Origin: Moniliophthora roreri
Taxonomy: Eukaryota; Basidiomycota; Agaricomycetes; Agaricales; Marasmiaceae
Length of the DNA: 64,000 nt
NCBI GenBank assembly: GCA_001466705.2
Contig: LATX02000219.1
Span: 62,001 to 126,000, forward strand
Direction of reading: 5' to 3'
Both the position numbers and the translations under genes were made by a program. Below the pieces are notes generated by a model. It was not told the DNA's origin. It saw only the letters and a program-made list of their open reading frames with translations, and searched no databases. Below, in pieces: positions 47,519 through 58,317 of the stretch; the first letter of the stretch is position 1, and each line of letters opens with the position of its first letter.

Positions 47519-48102
47519 TGTTACAAAACGTTTACACAGATGCTCACTGCAGTTTCTCTTTACAGACTTTATCTTCTTTCTTTCCATTTTTGTCTTTTAA
47601 GTGCCGCTCAGCGCTTTCCCTATGCTTCTTTTTGACATCTGGACAACTCTACCTTTCCAGCTCCTTTTTTTAACTATGCTTCTCTTTCATATTTACGAAG
47701 TCATGATGATATCATTATGACTTCATTATTCTATTTACTTCTACCTCTTTCTATATGACATTGTCCCTGACATTGTTTACGATGTCATGTTCCTTATTTA
47801 TGACTTCATCGACATTCTCTCATGTTCCATTGCTTTCTACTTGTTTACTAAACAACAATGTCGACCTAGCAGTTTGTACCCAAACTAGTAGCTACAATCG
47901 TTGTATAAGTAGATAGTTTCTAGGTCTAAGCTACCTCAGCTTGACCTGGTTAATTCCAGATTGGACATCTTGCTCACATTGACCGAACCTTCTGAACTTT
48001 AGCGAAAGCTAAGCAAACTTGAACTTGATCCTTTCAGCAACTTAGCGCTGCTATGTCATAGTGGTGTTGAGTAGTTGTCGTTGCTGCGCAAGTAACATAA
48101 CA
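47519..48102 (+). repeat. 3' LTR of the gypsy element
   Basis: 584 bp, preceded by the purine tract GAAAAAGGAG. Retains several CpGs that are TpG or CpA in the 5' LTR and the reverse elsewhere. Confidence 0.92.
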
Positions 48103-48214
48103 TCCTCTCTTCTTCTCCTATTGCAAGATGTTCTTACTGTAAATTGACCAGTATTCCTCAGAAAGTGATCTAAGTGTGTTGATCAGAAGCACACTCTCCA
48201 CCTAGTTTCATCAT

Positions 48215-48330
48215 CAAGTTGGTGAGTTGATGTTGGGCAGACTACAATGCTGATTCACACACTAGGTGCCTTTTTCCCATGCTCACACATCCATTGAGAA
48301 GGTGGGTGTTAGCTTTATGAGGATAGAGGT
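48215..48330 (+). pseudogene. CpG-depleted fragment of the AhpC/TSA-like gene
   Basis: GACTACAATGCTGATTCACA through CCATTGAGAAGGTG matches the last intron acceptor and last exon at 14505-14600, with CpG sites changed to TpG or CpA. Only this piece is recognisable. Confidence 0.6.
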
Positions 48331-48489
48331 AGTAAAGCCAAGGATACTGAATAGCAACATTTGTTACCTCATTGGTCTGGGTAGACCTGAGGACAAATGG
48401 GTGAGATACTACTGCTAAGTACAGCTGGCTTATATACAAAGCTAGTACAAAGGAATAGATATAAATAGTAAATCATATGAAAGTTATAA

Positions 48490-48878
48490 TGTTACAACCT
48501 GTGGACCATGCTATGGACTGAAGGACATTTCTTCATTAGCACAAGTGTACAATATGCAGTCAGATGATATTCCATTTCTTTTCTTTTAACTTCTGTAACA
48601 TTCCATGCTTATTCAGACAGTGCTTATTTATTGTTCTCTTTCTTTCTATAACCTTCTAGTCAACACAAACTAGTAGGGACAAACTGTGTATTTAAGCAGA
48701 GCAGAACTGGGTACAAGCTCCTCAGCTTGATCTGGTTAATCCAAAGTCTTGCATTGTAACCTCAGAACATCAGAACCTCAGAAGCCTTCTGAGTGAAACT
48801 CAAACTTGACTGAACTCTTGACATTACTAAGCCTAGTAGTGTTGAGATTGTTAATGTTGCTGCACAAGTAATGTAACA
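48490..48878 (+). repeat. Solo LTR of a related gypsy family
   Basis: TGTTAC...GTAACA ends with exact 5-bp duplication TATAA on both sides (48485-48489 and 48879-48883). Internal blocks such as CTCAGCTTGATCTGGTTAAT match the gypsy LTR. No internal region follows, so it arose by LTR recombination. Confidence 0.85.
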
Positions 48879-48883
48879 TATAA

Positions 48884-49211
48884 AGTGTATAAGTGAGAAT
48901 GGTAACTAGGTAATCCATGTGTATCTGTCAATATGTGATAGATCATCAGTGTAGGTATTACTGCATCAAGTTTGCTCCAATGTATATTCATGTTTTCCAA
49001 CAGTGGGGGCTAGCATTGAGCTAGCAAAACAAGTAAGGGCCTGCTTTTGGGCTTGGCAAAGCCACAGGGTTGATAAGCACAAAAAACCTCAGCACAAACA
49101 GTGTTTGAGAGGTCGTTAATGATATTATTTCTTGGCTTGATGTTTGAGTATTGATTTGCCAATCCAGTAGAGAACAGACTTGCAGTGAAGACAGATGGAT
49201 TTGGGGAAGGT
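48884..49211. other. Non-coding, repeat-derived stretch
   Basis: Low-CpG sequence between the solo LTR and the next inverted repeat. Nothing recognised. Confidence 0.4.
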
Positions 49212-49283
49212 GGCAGCCAAACCCTTCTTCCTGTTTGGGAATGACAGCTCGAGTGCTTCACTGTCACTCTGAATGATGTTTCC
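49212..49283 (+). repeat. 72-bp inverted repeat, left copy
   Basis: GGCAGCCAAACCC...GATGTTTCC. Reverse complement occurs at 53238-53309 with four transition differences. Possible terminal repeat of a DNA transposon; no target duplication could be assigned. Confidence 0.7.
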
Positions 49284-49386
49284 TGTCACTGTGACATGAA
49301 TAAATGTTTTTCTGTGATTTCTTACTATCATAAGCTAAGGGAAATATGTATATTATATCAAGGGGGTAGTAAAAAAAAATTTTAAT

Positions 49387-49893
49387 ACACAATGTTGATT
49401 TTTTTTTAAGGACCGTTGAGGGGAACCAACCGACCATCACCTGCCATATATGGAAAGTAAGTGATGTCACCTTACCAAATTTGGTTGACCTTTCGTTCCT
49501 TGTTACCTGCCCTCCATCACCCTCTACAATCCTTCAGCTGTGTAAATGAATTTCCAAGGTCAGAATCATATGCAGTGACAAGCAGCAGGCTGAATGAGTA
49601 GATTCGGGATTGAGAACAAAACTGACAGCAGTCACAGAGGTGCTGTTGTGGTTACTGAAGAAGTTCAAAATTGGAATATTCAATAGATAGGTGCCCACAG
49701 CAACAGAATTCTGTTATTTCTGCCAAGGAAAAGCCTGAGAAAAGCAAGTAGTGAATAATTTGACCACATTTGAGCCCCTAAGGATGCCCAAAACCTTGAA
49801 AAAGGTTTGACCCAAAAAAAATTTTAAGGACCTTAGGACTGAACCAACTGACCATCATTGTGTTCGGGATCCACGGCCTGCTGCCCCCTTGAT
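49387..49893 (+). repeat. Direct repeat of about 505 bp, copy 1
   Basis: ACACAATGTTGATTTTTTTT to CTGCCCCCTTG recurs at 52309-52815. It contains two diverged copies of a 40-bp motif (TTAAGGACCGTTGAGGGGAA and TTAAGGACCTTAGGACTGAA) near its two ends. Beyond CCCCCTTG the two copies continue into unrelated sequence. Confidence 0.8.
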
Positions 49894-50583
49894 CGACAAC
49901 ACCTGAGACTGCCTTTATGTACAGCAATTACGTTAAATGGGGTGATGCAGAAAAGTGTAGAAACTCTTGTAGAAGTGGGTATTCTAGTGGCAGTCTGTAG
50001 GAAGAAGAGCTGCGATGTGAGAGAAAGACCTGATGGTTAAAAAAAGAGTGTGACTGGGCAAGCTGGTCCAAACAGCCCCTTGCCGGGTTGAAGCCACTTA
50101 TCAGGTGAAGATGACAGTGCCGGCAAGGTCAGGGGCCTTGGAGGAAGTACAAAGAACCAGAACCCCCGGCTATACCCCAAGATGTCTGAGAAGGATCCGG
50201 ATGAAAATTGGGAGAAATTTTGAAATCTATGAGGTGAATCCGGATGAAAATTTGAGGTTTTTGCAGGACATTTGAGGCAGAAATCCAGATGAAAAATGTC
50301 CCTCCAATAGGTCTGAGTCGGATGAGCAGTCCATGTAGAAATAATGTAATTCTCCCCAGCAATGCAACCCCGACACATTATAAAGTGGACCCTGCCAACC
50401 GCACGTCGTGACCACATTTGGTACCTTTATTATTCCCACCAGTACCTTTTATCATTTTCTCCCTCTGTCCTCCTCTGTATGCAATATTGTCCTCCCATTC
50501 CTTGACCATATTGATTAATATACAACACACTGCTCAATTGTCATTCTGACTCTGTGGTCTCACTGCTCTTCACTCATAGGTGT

Positions 50584-50935
50584 GTACCTTTATCATTTGG
50601 CTGAGCTTGAGATAATAATAATTGTCCCTCAACTACATTCCAAATACCTGCCTCTCATACTGAATTATAATTCTCCCCACTTTATGTTGATCTGATCTGC
50701 TGGGTGCACACCTTTATCATTTGGCTGAGCTTGAGCTATTAATAATTGTCCCTCGGCTACCTCCAGATACCACCTGCCTCTTGCATCAAATTATCATTCT
50801 TCCCCACTTTCTGTTGTCTCTAGGTCCATACCTTTATCATTTGGCTGGGCTTGAGCTATTAATAATTGACCCTCAGCTACCTCCCAGATACCTGCCTCCC
50901 ACATTGAATTTATCATTCTCCCTGAACATTTCTAT
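50584..50935 (+). repeat. Minisatellite, about three units of 115-125 bp
   Basis: Each unit contains ACCTTTATCATTTGGCTG, TTGAGCTATTAATAATTG and a TACCTGCCTC tail; starts at about 50584, 50709 and 50828. Units are 80-90% alike by eye. The preceding 150 bp may hold a further decayed unit. Confidence 0.7.
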
Positions 50936-52307
50936 TCTGACCACTTCAGCAAATTATAATTTGACCTCCAGTGCTTCTCCTCGGATCTCAGGTGTGCATG
51001 AAATATCATTTTGACTTACATGGGCTCATTATCGCTTATATTCAGCCCTTGTACTCTGGATACCAGCAAATAATCATTCAACCTTGGCTAACATGGTCCT
51101 GAAACTCTTTGTGCATGTTCTCTCATGGATTCCTTCCCCAGTGACCCTTGAAAGCTGCACAATCACAAGCAAAACTTTCTTATTTCATCAAATTATGCTG
51201 TCCTTTACCCCAATACCCATAACAGCAGGTCTTCTCCCTGGTACCACTCATGCTGTGTAGGACACCCACCCTGTACATATATATCCAATATACATTTCTT
51301 CCATCATTTCACTTCTATATGCTCGCTGCCATTCCTGAGTCTTTATGAGGTAATTTACTAAGTAATCTTCACCTATTTACCTTCTATGTAATGTCAAGAT
51401 TCTACAAGTGCTGAATAGACACTTGGAGTTGAACTACCTCCAGCTCATTGGAACTAGTGTTCAGGGAAGAACTTTCCTCATACATATCCACCACACTATT
51501 TGCAGACCTAGTAGATATTACCACTTGAGTCAGAGCATAGAAAAGGTCCGACTGAGCACTCCCAGTGCTATTAGATCCTCAAATGAAAAAGTCAAGTGGC
51601 ATGCAAGCTCAGAATGGCTTTTGTTCATACTTTACTTATGACTTGTATCTCTTGATGACCACAAAAGTTATCCCCCTGCACCAACAACAGGAAATCAACT
51701 GAATATCATCTCAAAACCATTGGAATTTGTTTAATCCATACCTGTAGCCCATACTAAACCCTGTGGACATATAGGATATCTGAAAATGCAGCTGATCTCT
51801 CTAGAATTCTTGCCATAATAGGTAAGGGTCTTCCAAAAAGGGCAATTAATATTTCCAAATTTGACAACACTATGCAACACTTGTTGATCTTTGCTGAGAG
51901 ACTGAACTGTAGCTTAATAGTCTGATGTTGTTCCAAAGTTTGGCCAATGTTTACTGAGTGCTCAGTAGTAGAGGCTGCTATATTCAGAGTGTTGGTGAAC
52001 ACACTAGTGAGGCTTATATTGCCTTGAGACTTCAGGGGAACATTTCCATACCCAAAATAGTGTATATTATGAGATGTTATGTTGAGTAGCCGTGAGTAAA
52101 GTGTGAAGTATAGTAAGAGTGAGGGGTATGTATGTAGTCTGGGTCAGAATCTTCATAAGGTAGCGTTATGGCGGAGTATATATGTCTTTGGTGCCTTCAG
52201 GTTTCGGCAGGATCAGTACAACACTAGATAATAACTGTCAATTCAATGAAAGGATATGAAATGCACCTTCCATACCTCCTTGTTGCCTGCCCAAGTGACA
52301 GTACTGA
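50936..52307. other. Non-coding, CpG-poor stretch ending at an N join
   Basis: Short ORFs only. No domain or repeat ends recognised. The contig ends at the N at 52308. Confidence 0.4.
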
Positions 52308-52308
52308 N

Positions 52309-52815
52309 ACACAATGTTGATTTTTTTTTAAGGACCGTTGAGGGGAACCAACCGACCATCACCTGCCATATATGGAAAGTAAGTGATGTCACCTTACCAA
52401 ATTTGGTTGACCTTTCATTCCTTGTTACCTGCCCTCTGTCGCCCTCTACAATCCTTCAGCTGTGTAAATGAATTTCCAAGGTCAGAATCATATGCAGTGA
52501 CAAGCAGCAGGCTGAATGAGTAGATTTGGGATTGAGAACAAAACTGACAGCAGTCACAGAGGTGCTGTTGTGGTTACTGAAGAAGTTCAAAATTGGAATA
52601 TTCAATAGATAGGTGCCCACAGCAACAGAATTCTGTTATTTCTGCCAAGGAAAAGCCTGAGAAAAGCAAGTAGTGAATAATTTGACCACATTTGAGCCCC
52701 TAAGGATGCCCAAAACCTTGAAAAAGGTTTAACCCAAAAAAATTTTTAAGGACCTTAGGACTGAACCAACCAACCATCATCGTGTTCAGGATCCACAGCC
52801 CACTGCCCCCTTGTA
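52309..52815 (+). repeat. Direct repeat of about 505 bp, copy 2 (start of a contig)
   Basis: Begins directly after the N at 52308 and matches 49387-49893; differences are mostly C/T and G/A. The following sequence leads to the right 72-bp inverted repeat. Confidence 0.8.
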
Positions 52816-53237
52816 TTATATTGCATTGTGTATAGGTCATGGAAGAGTGGAATACAAGGAAAAAAAGAAAACATAAGTTAACCTCATAGCTGGCAACATA
52901 GATTTCATTGAATTCCACTGCTTCTGTGGCGTTCAACTATCCTGACAGGCCTTCCTCCATTCTCTGTCCTCGAAAGCCCACCAGACGCATCAGGACACTG
53001 TAAATTTTTACATGGAGCATCCGAGATGCGACTTGGACATGACTCCGACTGCAGGTGAACACTATAGTGCAGAAACCTACCAAAAACCTGAAGAGGCGGG
53101 TTGCTCTGCATTCTGGACCACAAAATATCTGGAATTCAACCCACATCCGACATTAGATAGTGTATTGGTAGTTTTATTTCATGAAAATCCTAATGTTATT
53201 TGGTACCATTGACATGGGTAGTATGTTACGGCCAGGG

Positions 53238-53309
53238 GGAAACGTCATTCAGAGTGACAGCGAAGCGCTCGAGCTGTCATTCCCAAACAGGAAGGAGGGT
53301 TTGGCTGCC
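53238..53309 (-). repeat. 72-bp inverted repeat, right copy
   Basis: Reverse complement of 49212-49283. Retains CpGs lost on the left. Adjacent to the hairpin at 53312. Confidence 0.7.
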
Positions 53310-53311
53310 AC

Positions 53312-53348
53312 GTCCACAAATCCGTGACCTTCCCACGGATTTGTGGAC
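53312..53348. repeat. Perfect 15-bp hairpin
   Basis: GTCCACAAATCCGTG, 7-base loop ACCTTCC, CACGGATTTGTGGAC. The stem shares the CCACAAAT core with the hairpins at 22640-22691 and 25600-25651. It marks the border between the inverted-repeat element and unit D. Confidence 0.75.
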
Positions 53349-53351
53349 GAG

Positions 53352-55140
53352 AGATACACGGATAGATGGAATGTGAGAACATCTGGCCGGCAGGCATTCG
53401 GTCTTGACTCGAACCATGTTACGCGCTTATAGAGGACAAAACTTCAAGCTAGCAGCGCACTCCAATTCACGATCTCTCAAAAGAGCAATATCTTGAGGAT
53501 ACCATCAGATCTGAGTCTGATGTGGTTCCTCCTGTTTCCCATCAAAAGTCAGCGACTTATTCAATAGTGCCGCCTCCACATGACGATCAATTTCGATTCC
53601 ACAGTGTCGTCTGTTGCCCACATCAATGCTTGGAAATGGACTCCCAAACCCCCGTTGACCTACAGCGGCGTGGCCTATCCCTGTATATCTCACCCGACGA
53701 CCATTTGACGTTTTCGAGTATAGTTGTAGGGCCAATTATTGTCCTCGGAGTGCGTAAACCCTCTCCATCGAGCCATATACAGGAATTAATGCATCTAAAC
53801 AGCTTCAGCTTCCCTTATATGGTACGTACGGTACCCTCCGACTAGGTCAAGCCTCATTCCATCGCTTATCGTTCGATAGGCTTCTACTGCATCGTCATAC
53901 GTCTCGCCTTGCAAGAACTTAGGAAAAGCAAAATGAAGACACGCGAATATCAGTTTCATCGAACATGTCTTTTAGCTCTTTTCATCCTGGCGTCGATCAA
54001 CGTTCCCACTAGTACTGTCAGAGTCATTGGTCGCTCTGCATACGGTTTCTATACACTCCAGGATCGCGTTGTTTCAGATTCGAAAGTTACAGCCGTACTG
54101 GGTTTCATTCTGGAGTAAGTATCGTTGTTATCGTCAATGTGATCGAATAACTGAAGAGTATTCAGTCTTTTTACCGCACTAATCCTTTTCCTAGTGAGGT
54201 GGGACTAAACTTCTCCTTTGACTGGTATTCCGGGCTAATGCCAGACACTTAGCACCTTCGTAGATGCTATTCTGGTACGCTTGGCCATCTTGTTCTATGG
54301 TGGTATCTGATGATTGAAATTGTCACTCAGATCTTTCGCTGCTACGCGGTTTGGGGTTTTCGGCTACGCATAGTCATTGCGCCAATCATAGGGTGCATTG
54401 CAGTGGACGGTAAGCGTTTCGCCGATGCTAGCATGAATCTGAATCTTGAATGCCCCTCGCAGTGCTTGGGATGACGATGCTGGGGCTCCGGCTGAGGTAC
54501 GGCACTGACGAGATATGGTCCAGCCGAACTCAACTAGGAATCGGTGTCTATCTTATTGGCAATGCATGCATGAACATACTACTTACGCTCATGATTGGTG
54601 AATCAATACACGAATTACATGATTTTGCGAGCTAATGTGAAACACAAGCTGGTAGAATCAGGTGGACAGCTCGTGAAGCTCGAGGTTCGCTAAGCGGGAC
54701 GTACCTTCAATGGCACAAGATGATCTCTTCTCTCATGTAAGTTTGTTTGCTCTGAGGTATAAAGTGCGTCTACTCACCATACATCGTATCAAAGCATCGA
54801 GTCGGGCTTTCTGTTCCCTACGGTACTGGTCTGCGGTATCTTCTTCAACGTTACCCCGTCACTTTACGGTTGGGACTTGACACCGTTGTTAATCCAAGTT
54901 GCAGTAGGTGACAGATATCCTCGATTTGCTTAGACTGACCAAAGGAACCAAGGGCATAGCACCTACTCTGATAATTGTTCGGGCGAGAAGGAGACTGAGT
55001 GATAACGAGTCGAGTACCGCTTCCCGAGGACCCAGTCAGTCGGAGACGTACATCTTAGTAAGTGATCCCGCAAGTTCTTTACCAACACGCTGACCTCCAC
55101 GACCATAGCCTACGTATTCAGGAAGTCGAACGTGAGAAGT
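53352..55140 (+). repeat. Membrane-protein repeat unit, copy D
   Basis: Shares flanking and coding sequence with units A and B (GGTCTTGACTCGAACCA, later TTGTAGGGCCAATTATTGTC). More diverged than A from B, with different indels. Confidence 0.8.
53636..55093 (+). CDS. Polytopic membrane protein, Agaricomycete family, copy D (intact frame)
   Basis: Ten exons keep frame: 53636-53749, 53809-53821, 53880-54114, 54166-54198, 54253-54274, 54331-54409, 54463-54597, 54649-54736, 54795-54903 and 54953-55093; 322 residues. Membrane-like segments match copy B position by position (IVVGPIIVLG, LLALFILASINVP, ALILFLVS, IVIAPIIGCIAV, GNACMNILLTLMI, ESGFLFPTVLVCGIFF). Conserved C-terminal marks are GRIRWTAREAR, YGWDLTPLLIQVAGIAPTL and a basic RARRRLSD turn. 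The cytoplasmic tail is longer than in B because the stop lies further on. The 13-bp exon 2 and the 22-bp exon 5 are kept. No sign of decay, so this may be the founder or the working copy. Confidence 0.75.
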
Positions 55141-55531
55141 TCGAATAAACCAAATATCTCCTTGTACTATGTAGCACCTTGCGAAATGTACTACTGCTAT
55201 GGCTTTATCTGGTGTTTTTTTCCCTGTGTAGATATCAAGTGGCACCTGATATAGACCGCTAAAAGGTTTACAGAACATCGTGTCGACGTTACTATTAGGT
55301 CCGACCCTGATCAGCATCTTTGAATTTCACAGTCGTTTCACAGTCGTTTCATCGCCAAGGAAGATCACCATCAACCATCATCGATCCATCATCACAGGGC
55401 TGGTAGAGGCTGAGCGATGGCTGTTCTGCTCAGGGTATTCCGATTCCGCTGGCAACCATGGTGGTCAGACCTTTTAACCGGCTAGCTTTTCTTTCTCACA
55501 TCTTGAATTTGTCAACCTCTATCTAACACTT
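55141..55531. other. Intergenic stretch
   Basis: Border between the repeat island and the right gene block. No feature seen. Confidence 0.4.
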
Positions 55532-55612
55532 ATGGGTGCTTTCGACATATATTGTTGCTTTTGGTAAGAAGAAACGATTATCCTAGGCGGTTGTTTGGAT
55601 TTTGACTCGAAT

Positions 55613-56858
55613 ATGAATCTGTCAAGTGCTGGTCCGTTGGAAGATGCTCGAGTCGCTTGGTTGAATTTCCTTAATGCAGGCTCAAATTGGCCTCCAAAGG
55701 ATGGTGAATGGGTCAACCTCCCTGGATATCCGGTGCCTACCAAACCAGTGGATGAAATTGTCACTATCACGCCTGAAGATGGCAAAATTTGGGAAGATTG
55801 GGTCGTTGTGGGTCCAATGTGGGCAGAATCATGGGTATCTCCTCCTGCGTGCGTCTTTCTTATACTCGGAGCTATACCGCGCCCTGACCGTGCATTTCAG
55901 ATGCGATTCGGATGGCTACGGTGGTGTCGAGGTCGACGGCAAAGAAACAGACGAATGGAATACCAACGACGAGGCATTTCTACGTATACACCGACATTGT
56001 CTTTCCTTTGTATGTCGGCGAAATTCGCTGACTCCTCGCGTGCTTTGGGAGTCGCTCTATGGTTCAGATGCAGACTACAAAAGATTCGGTGAAAACGGAA
56101 ACGGTCTACTTTATTGCGTCAGGTATCTCGATATGACAGGAAGGACGGGACAGTTTTTTGGATATGCAGCTCAGCGATCATATGACGAGTTGAAGGGACC
56201 TAAACCAGCGGAGGTTTACACTTGGCTCGACCCAGAAAGCATGGAAGATACGAAATGGATCCTGGCAGACCCGAACATACTCCCTACACCACAGACAATC
56301 GGTCCTAGCATCGTCCAAGCACCAGAGACAACTTCGAGACGCTTATTCGATGTGCCAGAGTTACTCAACGCCATGTTGGACGAGATCGTATGTCTTTCGA
56401 CCCAAAAGGCAGACCAAGAAATACAGGACAGCATCGTAGAGGTGTTTGATCCACCATCTGCAATTACTGCCGTTCGTACTCTGCTCTCCCTCGCTCAGGT
56501 TGATCGCTGGTTCTATCGAGCTATCATACGTGAGCGACAGGGTTATTTCTTGCGGGTAGCACAGAACTTTGGTTGGACGTTGCCTTGCACGCCAGCTGAT
56601 TGGTCCAAGTGGCCTGAAAATCTCACTCCAATATCGTCTGCGATATCTCAGGACATCGACTGGCGAGCATACCTCCTCACATGTTTGCGTAAAGAAGATG
56701 TTCACGTTCGCAGCCGGTGGAGATTACACAGAATGGCTGTGCAATTTGCCAGGGGCGTCGACGGGGTTTACGATTCATCCTGGCATTGGAATGCAGGTCA
56801 ATTAGGGTTGAAGCCATCGTTGGAGAAACCTGAAGCCGAAGAGTGGGAGATACAGTAG
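55613..56858 (+). CDS. Conserved Agaricomycete protein of unknown function
   Basis: Exons 55613-55848 and 55901-56858 join in phase (GC + A), giving about 397 residues. The protein has scattered conserved blocks such as SDGYGGVEVDGKETDEWN, DEAFLRIHRHCLSFVCRR, SDADYKRFGENGNGLLYCV, WRAYLLTCLRKEDVHVRSRW and RLHRMAVQF, and resembles uncharacterised F-box-like proteins common in Agaricomycetes, but the F-box itself is not obvious. The true start is uncertain: ATG at 55532 with a 51-bp intron (55536-55586) would give MGGCLDFDSN, while the same ATG read without splicing gives MGAFDIYCCFW, the usual start of this family, before a stop. Soluble, no signal peptide. Confidence 0.65.
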
Positions 56859-57018
56859 CAGCTGGGAATTCAGACATGTTATTTACAAAAGATCTTGAAC
56901 CTGTAATGTATATAACTTGAAACTTCTCACCCGAATCGTTATCTCCACTACGCTGCAGCCATGGCCTAAGCCTACAAGGTTCAAGCGCCCATAAACCACT
57001 TGAACAACAACCACCACG

Positions 57019-58317
57019 ATGCCTCCAGTCGACCCTCAGCACCTGTCTTCTGCTCAAGCTTACCTACTAGGCCTTATATTTCCTTCTATATATGTCGGCT
57101 CTCTATACGTGTCCAAGAACGCGAGACTATCGTTCAGCTCAACCTCGAAGAATACGACAAAGGGCCCTCGTTTACGCGAGTCGAATGAAAGATGGAGAGA
57201 CGACCCAGATGTGATTCGAGCTAGACTCGTTGCAGTATCTTTTGCAACTATTCTATGTTGTTTATTGGTTTGCGTAGTGGTGTGGCGGGCAGTATATGGG
57301 GGAGAGGCACAAGTTGCGTGACTGTCTAGTCTTTCACTCGTCGTTTCCCTGATAAATACGTTCTTTAGACATTTATTCACGCGGGAGGATATGCTCTCAC
57401 GTTGATGGGAATGCCGTCCTTTGAAATCTCGTCGTATCTTCTACCAGCGGGTCTCTGGCATGCGTTTGCTCCGCACTTACTCGCACCGCTACTGTTCCTT
57501 GGCCCTCTTTACGCGCAATATCTCATATGGTTTCATCCAAGGCGAACATGGAGTCTTAAAAGTCGTATTTGGGAGACATATGCGACGTGGCAAGGCTTGC
57601 GGAACTATATTGTGGTACCACCGAAACCTTCTCGTCCGTCCATACATCTTCATCTTCCTTCCCACACAGGCTCCTATCACGGAAGAACTGGTCTTCAGAG
57701 CATGCGTGCTATCTGTATATTACCTTGGAAAGATTCCTCGATTACAAATGATCTGGCTAGGTCCATTGAACTTTGGTCTAGGTATGTGATTCTCCCTTCT
57801 TCTCCAGGTAGCTTGATTTTTGGAATGCTGACTGAAAGGTTTTTCCCTGGACATATAGCACATTTACATCACGCATGGGACACGTACAATCGTTTCGGAC
57901 GCACCGCTAATGCTTTGAAACGTGCTGTTGTATCGAGCTGTGAGTTGTCAAACGAAATGGTGTCGGGACGAACATTCATATCTCATATTAGTATTCCAAT
58001 TGGCATATACAACGCTTTTCGGTGCATTCTGTACCTTTATCTTCCTGCGAACAGCGTCTCTCGCCCCAGTTATCAACGCACATATATTCTGCAATGTGAT
58101 GGGTATACCAGATGTTGCTGGCGATCTCAATATCGGAGCTCAAAACAGAAGGAAATATGGTAAGCTACGCTTACTCTCTAATCTCACATCTTGAAGCATT
58201 TATTGCTGTTTTTCAGTCGTTATCGCTGCGTATGTTGTAGGAGCTGTCGGATTTGGCTTTGCAATGAATGGATGGACTAACGCGAGTGCTAAGAAGAGCT
58301 TTCTGTGGAAAGTTTAG
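57019..58317 (+). CDS. RCE1: CAAX prenyl protease 2 (Rce1-type)
   Basis: Cleaves the last three residues from prenylated CAAX proteins such as Ras and a-factor in the ER membrane. Six exons: 57019-57312, 57369-57614, 57670-57781, 57859-57939, 57992-58159 and 58217-58317; 333 residues. It is hydrophobic throughout. The catalytic EExxxR is in APITEELVFRACVLSVYYLG; the first conserved His is in AHLHHAWDTYNRFGRT and the second with Asn in NAHIFCNVMGIPD. The order and length match the fungal family. Intron 1 uses GTTGCG, a weak donor, but the joined sequence (GGEAQ-TFIHAGG) is as expected. Independent of its neighbours. Confidence 0.92.

Larger units (their letters stand above)
38851..48102 (+). 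mobile_element. Ty3/gypsy LTR retrotransposon (chromovirus type), structurally complete but coding-defective
   Basis: Two 584-bp LTRs (TGTTAC...GTAACA), a 5-bp target duplication TCCTC on both sides (38846-38850 and 48103-48107), a purine tract before the 3' LTR, and gag, protease, reverse transcriptase, RNase H, integrase and chromodomain sequence in gypsy order. Apparent length is 9252 bp, but 777 bp of this is a contig-join artefact at 44534, so the real element is about 8475 bp including a nested MITE. A tRNA primer site is not obvious after the 5' LTR. Confidence 0.92.

Noticed and set aside
49387..52815. Direct repeats as LTRs of a 3.4-kb retrotransposon
   Set aside because: Ends lack TG...CA, no target duplication, no coding sequence between them, and an N join separates the second copy.
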